The translations under genes and the position numbers were made by a program. Positions 4,708 through 5,725 of a stretch of 5,725 nt of DNA are shown here, in pieces (the first letter of the stretch is position 1; each line of letters begins with the position of its first letter). Source of the stretch: Chitinophagales bacterium (lineage in GTDB: Bacteria > Bacteroidota > Bacteroidia > Chitinophagales > UBA2359); NCBI GenBank assembly GCA_020629335.1, contig JAHDDN010000365.1, forward strand, positions 1 to 5,725, read 5' to 3'. The notes under the pieces are model-generated. The model saw only the letters and a program-made list of their open reading frames with translations. It made no database searches and was not told the origin of the DNA.

Positions 4708-5167
4708 GTCCAAATCTTTTGAGAGTTTCAAAGAAAAGTAATTGCAGCCCTAGTAAAATGAATAGAACTTCAAAGGCAGATACTTCATGAAAATTAACAC
4801 TTCCATCACCTGTGATTTTAGTAATAATGATATCAAACAAGAGTGCTATCAGAGGTAAAGAAATAGCATAAACAGCAGTGCAAACAAAAGCAAGTACATA
4901 GGACTGAAAACGAATATGCTTATTAAACACATCTTCCAAAGTATCCTTACTCACAGAAGCCATCAGCATAAATAATAAGATCAAGGTTCTTAAGACATCT
5001 TTGGCAATCAACGTATTGTCACCTAAGAATTTATAAACGAATAAAAATCCAAAAATCAGAACTGCCCCAATTAATCCAATTTTCTTAAATTGATTCGGTA
5101 GTCGAAAATTAAGGATTTTGAATAGCCTGTTATATTCGTCCTCATTATGAGCTATTTGCTTTTCCAT
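4700..5167 (-). CDS. Uncharacterised four-helix membrane protein paired with XRE regulator
   Basis: A 155-aa integral membrane protein from the ATG at 5167. Predicted transmembrane segments are about 30-49 (IGLIGAVLIFGFLFVYKFLG), 57-72 (LILLFMLMAS), 89-115 (YVLAFVCTAVYAISLPLIAL onward) and 131-148 (FEVLFILLGLQLLFF). The 28-residue N-terminus is polar and probably cytoplasmic, and the tail KRFGRA is basic. An in-frame ATG at 5209 would add 14 residues, but it lies upstream of the predicted transcription start near 5200, so 5167 is preferred. No enzymatic motif is seen and the family is not recognised. The gene overlaps the XRE gene by 8 nt, so its most probable role is tied to that regulator, either as its sensor partner or as the cargo it controls. 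Control is by the promoter and tandem operators just upstream. Confidence 0.83.
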   Translation of the reverse strand: MEKQIAHNEDEYNRLFKILNFRLPNQFKKIGLIGAVLIFGFLFVYKFLGDNTLIAKDVLRTLILLFMLMASVSKDTLEDVFNKHIRFQSYVLAFVCTAVYAISLPLIALLFDIIITKITGDGSVNFHEVSAFEVLFILLGLQLLFFETLKRFGRA

Positions 5168-5182
5168 TTTTAGTGTTTGATT

Positions 5183-5221
5183 TGAACAATATGCTTTACA
5201 TAATGACAAATATACTTTACA
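5183..5221 (-). promoter_or_regulatory. Tandem operator-like repeats, probably for the XRE regulator
   Basis: On the minus strand TGTAAAGTATATTTGTCA (plus 5204-5221) and TGTAAAGCATATTGTTCA (plus 5183-5200) are two copies of one site, 21 bp apart and so on the same face of the helix. Each is an imperfect palindrome of TGTAAAG-type half-sites. The first covers the -7 box and the second lies at and just after the predicted start, a layout for cooperative repression by the XRE protein. Confidence 0.66.
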
Positions 5222-5238
5222 TTTTTGATTTTATCAAA
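5207..5238 (-). promoter_or_regulatory. Promoter of the membrane protein-XRE operon
   Basis: On the minus strand TTTG (plus 5235-5238), 20 bp, then TATATTTG (plus 5207-5214) match the Bacteroidota consensus TTTG-N19-21-TAnnTTTG without a mismatch. The predicted start near 5200 gives a 33-nt leader to the ATG at 5167. Confidence 0.77.
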
Positions 5239-5285
5239 TTTTTATTTTTTCCTTTCCTTCAATTGAAGTTTTCTTTGCTACTCAG

Positions 5286-5400
5286 AAAGACAGCTTTTTA
5301 GTGCATAGTGATGAGCGTGTAGTACGTAGCATTTTACTCATCGCTCGTCACTATGCACTCATCGCTATTTTCGGTTTATCAGTTATTCAGTTTACAAGTT
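5286..5400. repeat. Repeat block with 18-bp inverted repeat, related to 4396-4499
   Basis: AGTGCATAGTGATGAGCG (5300-5317) pairs with CGCTCGTCACTATGCACT (5342-5359), 18 pairs with one wobble and a 24-nt loop. The left part (5286-5332) aligns with 4459-4499, sharing TTTTTAGTG and AGCGTGTAG. Positions 5372-5393 match 4396-4417 with one difference in 22. The CTCATCGCT units at 5337-5368 resemble those at 273-302. No gene is present. Confidence 0.65.
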
Positions 5401-5420
5401 AATCGGTTAAGAAAAGGCTT

Positions 5421-5550
5421 AGGGATGGCAGTGGTATGTGGCGTTTATGCAGCGACTTACGTAACTTAGGTACGCGCAGGCTGGCTTTAGCAGACAAGCG
5501 GACCTTAGTGGAGTAGGAGCAGCATAGCCACATAAGAACGGACAGCCCGA
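5421..5550 (-). repeat. REP-like interspersed element, right copy (inverted)
   Basis: This reads as the reverse complement of the element at 311-436, from AGGGATGGCAG to ACAGCCCGA, with the same subterminal arms TATGTGGC (5435-5442) and GCCACATA (5527-5534). It is about 4 bp longer than the left copy and differs by scattered substitutions, so the copies are related but not recent duplicates. No open reading frame of note. Confidence 0.72.
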
Positions 5551-5725
5551 CGGCTGCGCCTTTTTTAATGTGTCATGCGTAATGATTAATGCATAATATT
5601 TTGTTTGTGCTGCGCACTTGCCTTTGCGAGCGCAGCAGGAAGCCCCAAATTAATACGTTATGCATAATGTTTACGATAAATATTGTAGGGGCGCACCTAT
5701 GTGTGCGCCCTCTTGCCAATACCAT
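5551..5725. repeat. Right-end cluster of short hairpin repeats
   Basis: There is no gene. TGCTGCGC (5608-5615) and GCGCAGCA (5630-5637) form a perfect 8-bp stem with a 14-nt loop. ATGCATAAT occurs twice (5589-5597 and 5660-5668), the second within the palindrome TTATGCATAA. GTAGGGGCGCACC at 5685-5697 begins a hairpin of GGGCGCAC (5689-5696) and GTGCGCCC (5703-5710), a repeat type I associate with many Bacteroidota and cyanobacterial intergenic regions. Confidence 0.6.

Overview
The window looks like accessory chromosomal DNA from an AT-rich member of the Bacteroidota, of the Cytophagales or Flavobacteriia type. Three things point there. The promoters fit the Bacteroidota consensus (TTTG, about 20 bp, TAnnTTTG). 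The start of htpG has the sequence usual in that phylum. The long intergenic spaces are filled with hairpin-type interspersed repeats (the GTAGAGACGCG and GTAGGGGCGCACC types and a TGAGCGAAGCGAA type) that I associate with these genomes. Genus cannot be resolved.

Layout, left to right. (1) At 1-76 on the minus strand are the first 25 codons of htpG (Hsp90), preceded by a sigma-54-like -24/-12 promoter and three TGGCA/TGCCA-containing motifs about 30 bp apart. (2) From about 260 to 600 is gene-free repeat DNA, including one copy of a ~126 bp REP-like element and two small hairpins. (3) At 785-1558 on the plus strand is a higB-higA type II toxin-antitoxin locus in toxin-first order, with a hairpin in the 72-nt gap between the genes and a bidirectional terminator at the end. 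(4) At 3944-1634 on the minus strand are three genes in a row: a 454-aa protein with a PD-(D/E)XK nuclease-like core and no recognised family; a 64-aa protein resembling only the C-terminal half of DUF1778 (TacA-like) antitoxins, with a perfect 19-bp palindrome inside its promoter; and a 170-aa DUF6985-like protein. (5) At 3945-4506 is more repeat-filled DNA. (6) At 5167-4507 on the minus strand are a four-helix membrane protein and an overlapping XRE-type regulator, with two tandem operators 21 bp apart over a consensus promoter. (7) At 5286-5725 are more repeats, including a second REP-like copy in inverted orientation to the first.

How the genes may work together. HigB would cleave ribosome-bound mRNA unless held by HigA, and HigA probably represses the promoter near 600-633. 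The XRE protein probably represses its own operon with the membrane protein. The nuclease, DUF1778-like and DUF6985-like genes share a strand and have modest gaps, so they may form a small defence or addiction module. That last link is inference from position and domain content. It is the best candidate here for an undescribed system, but the sequence alone does not prove it.
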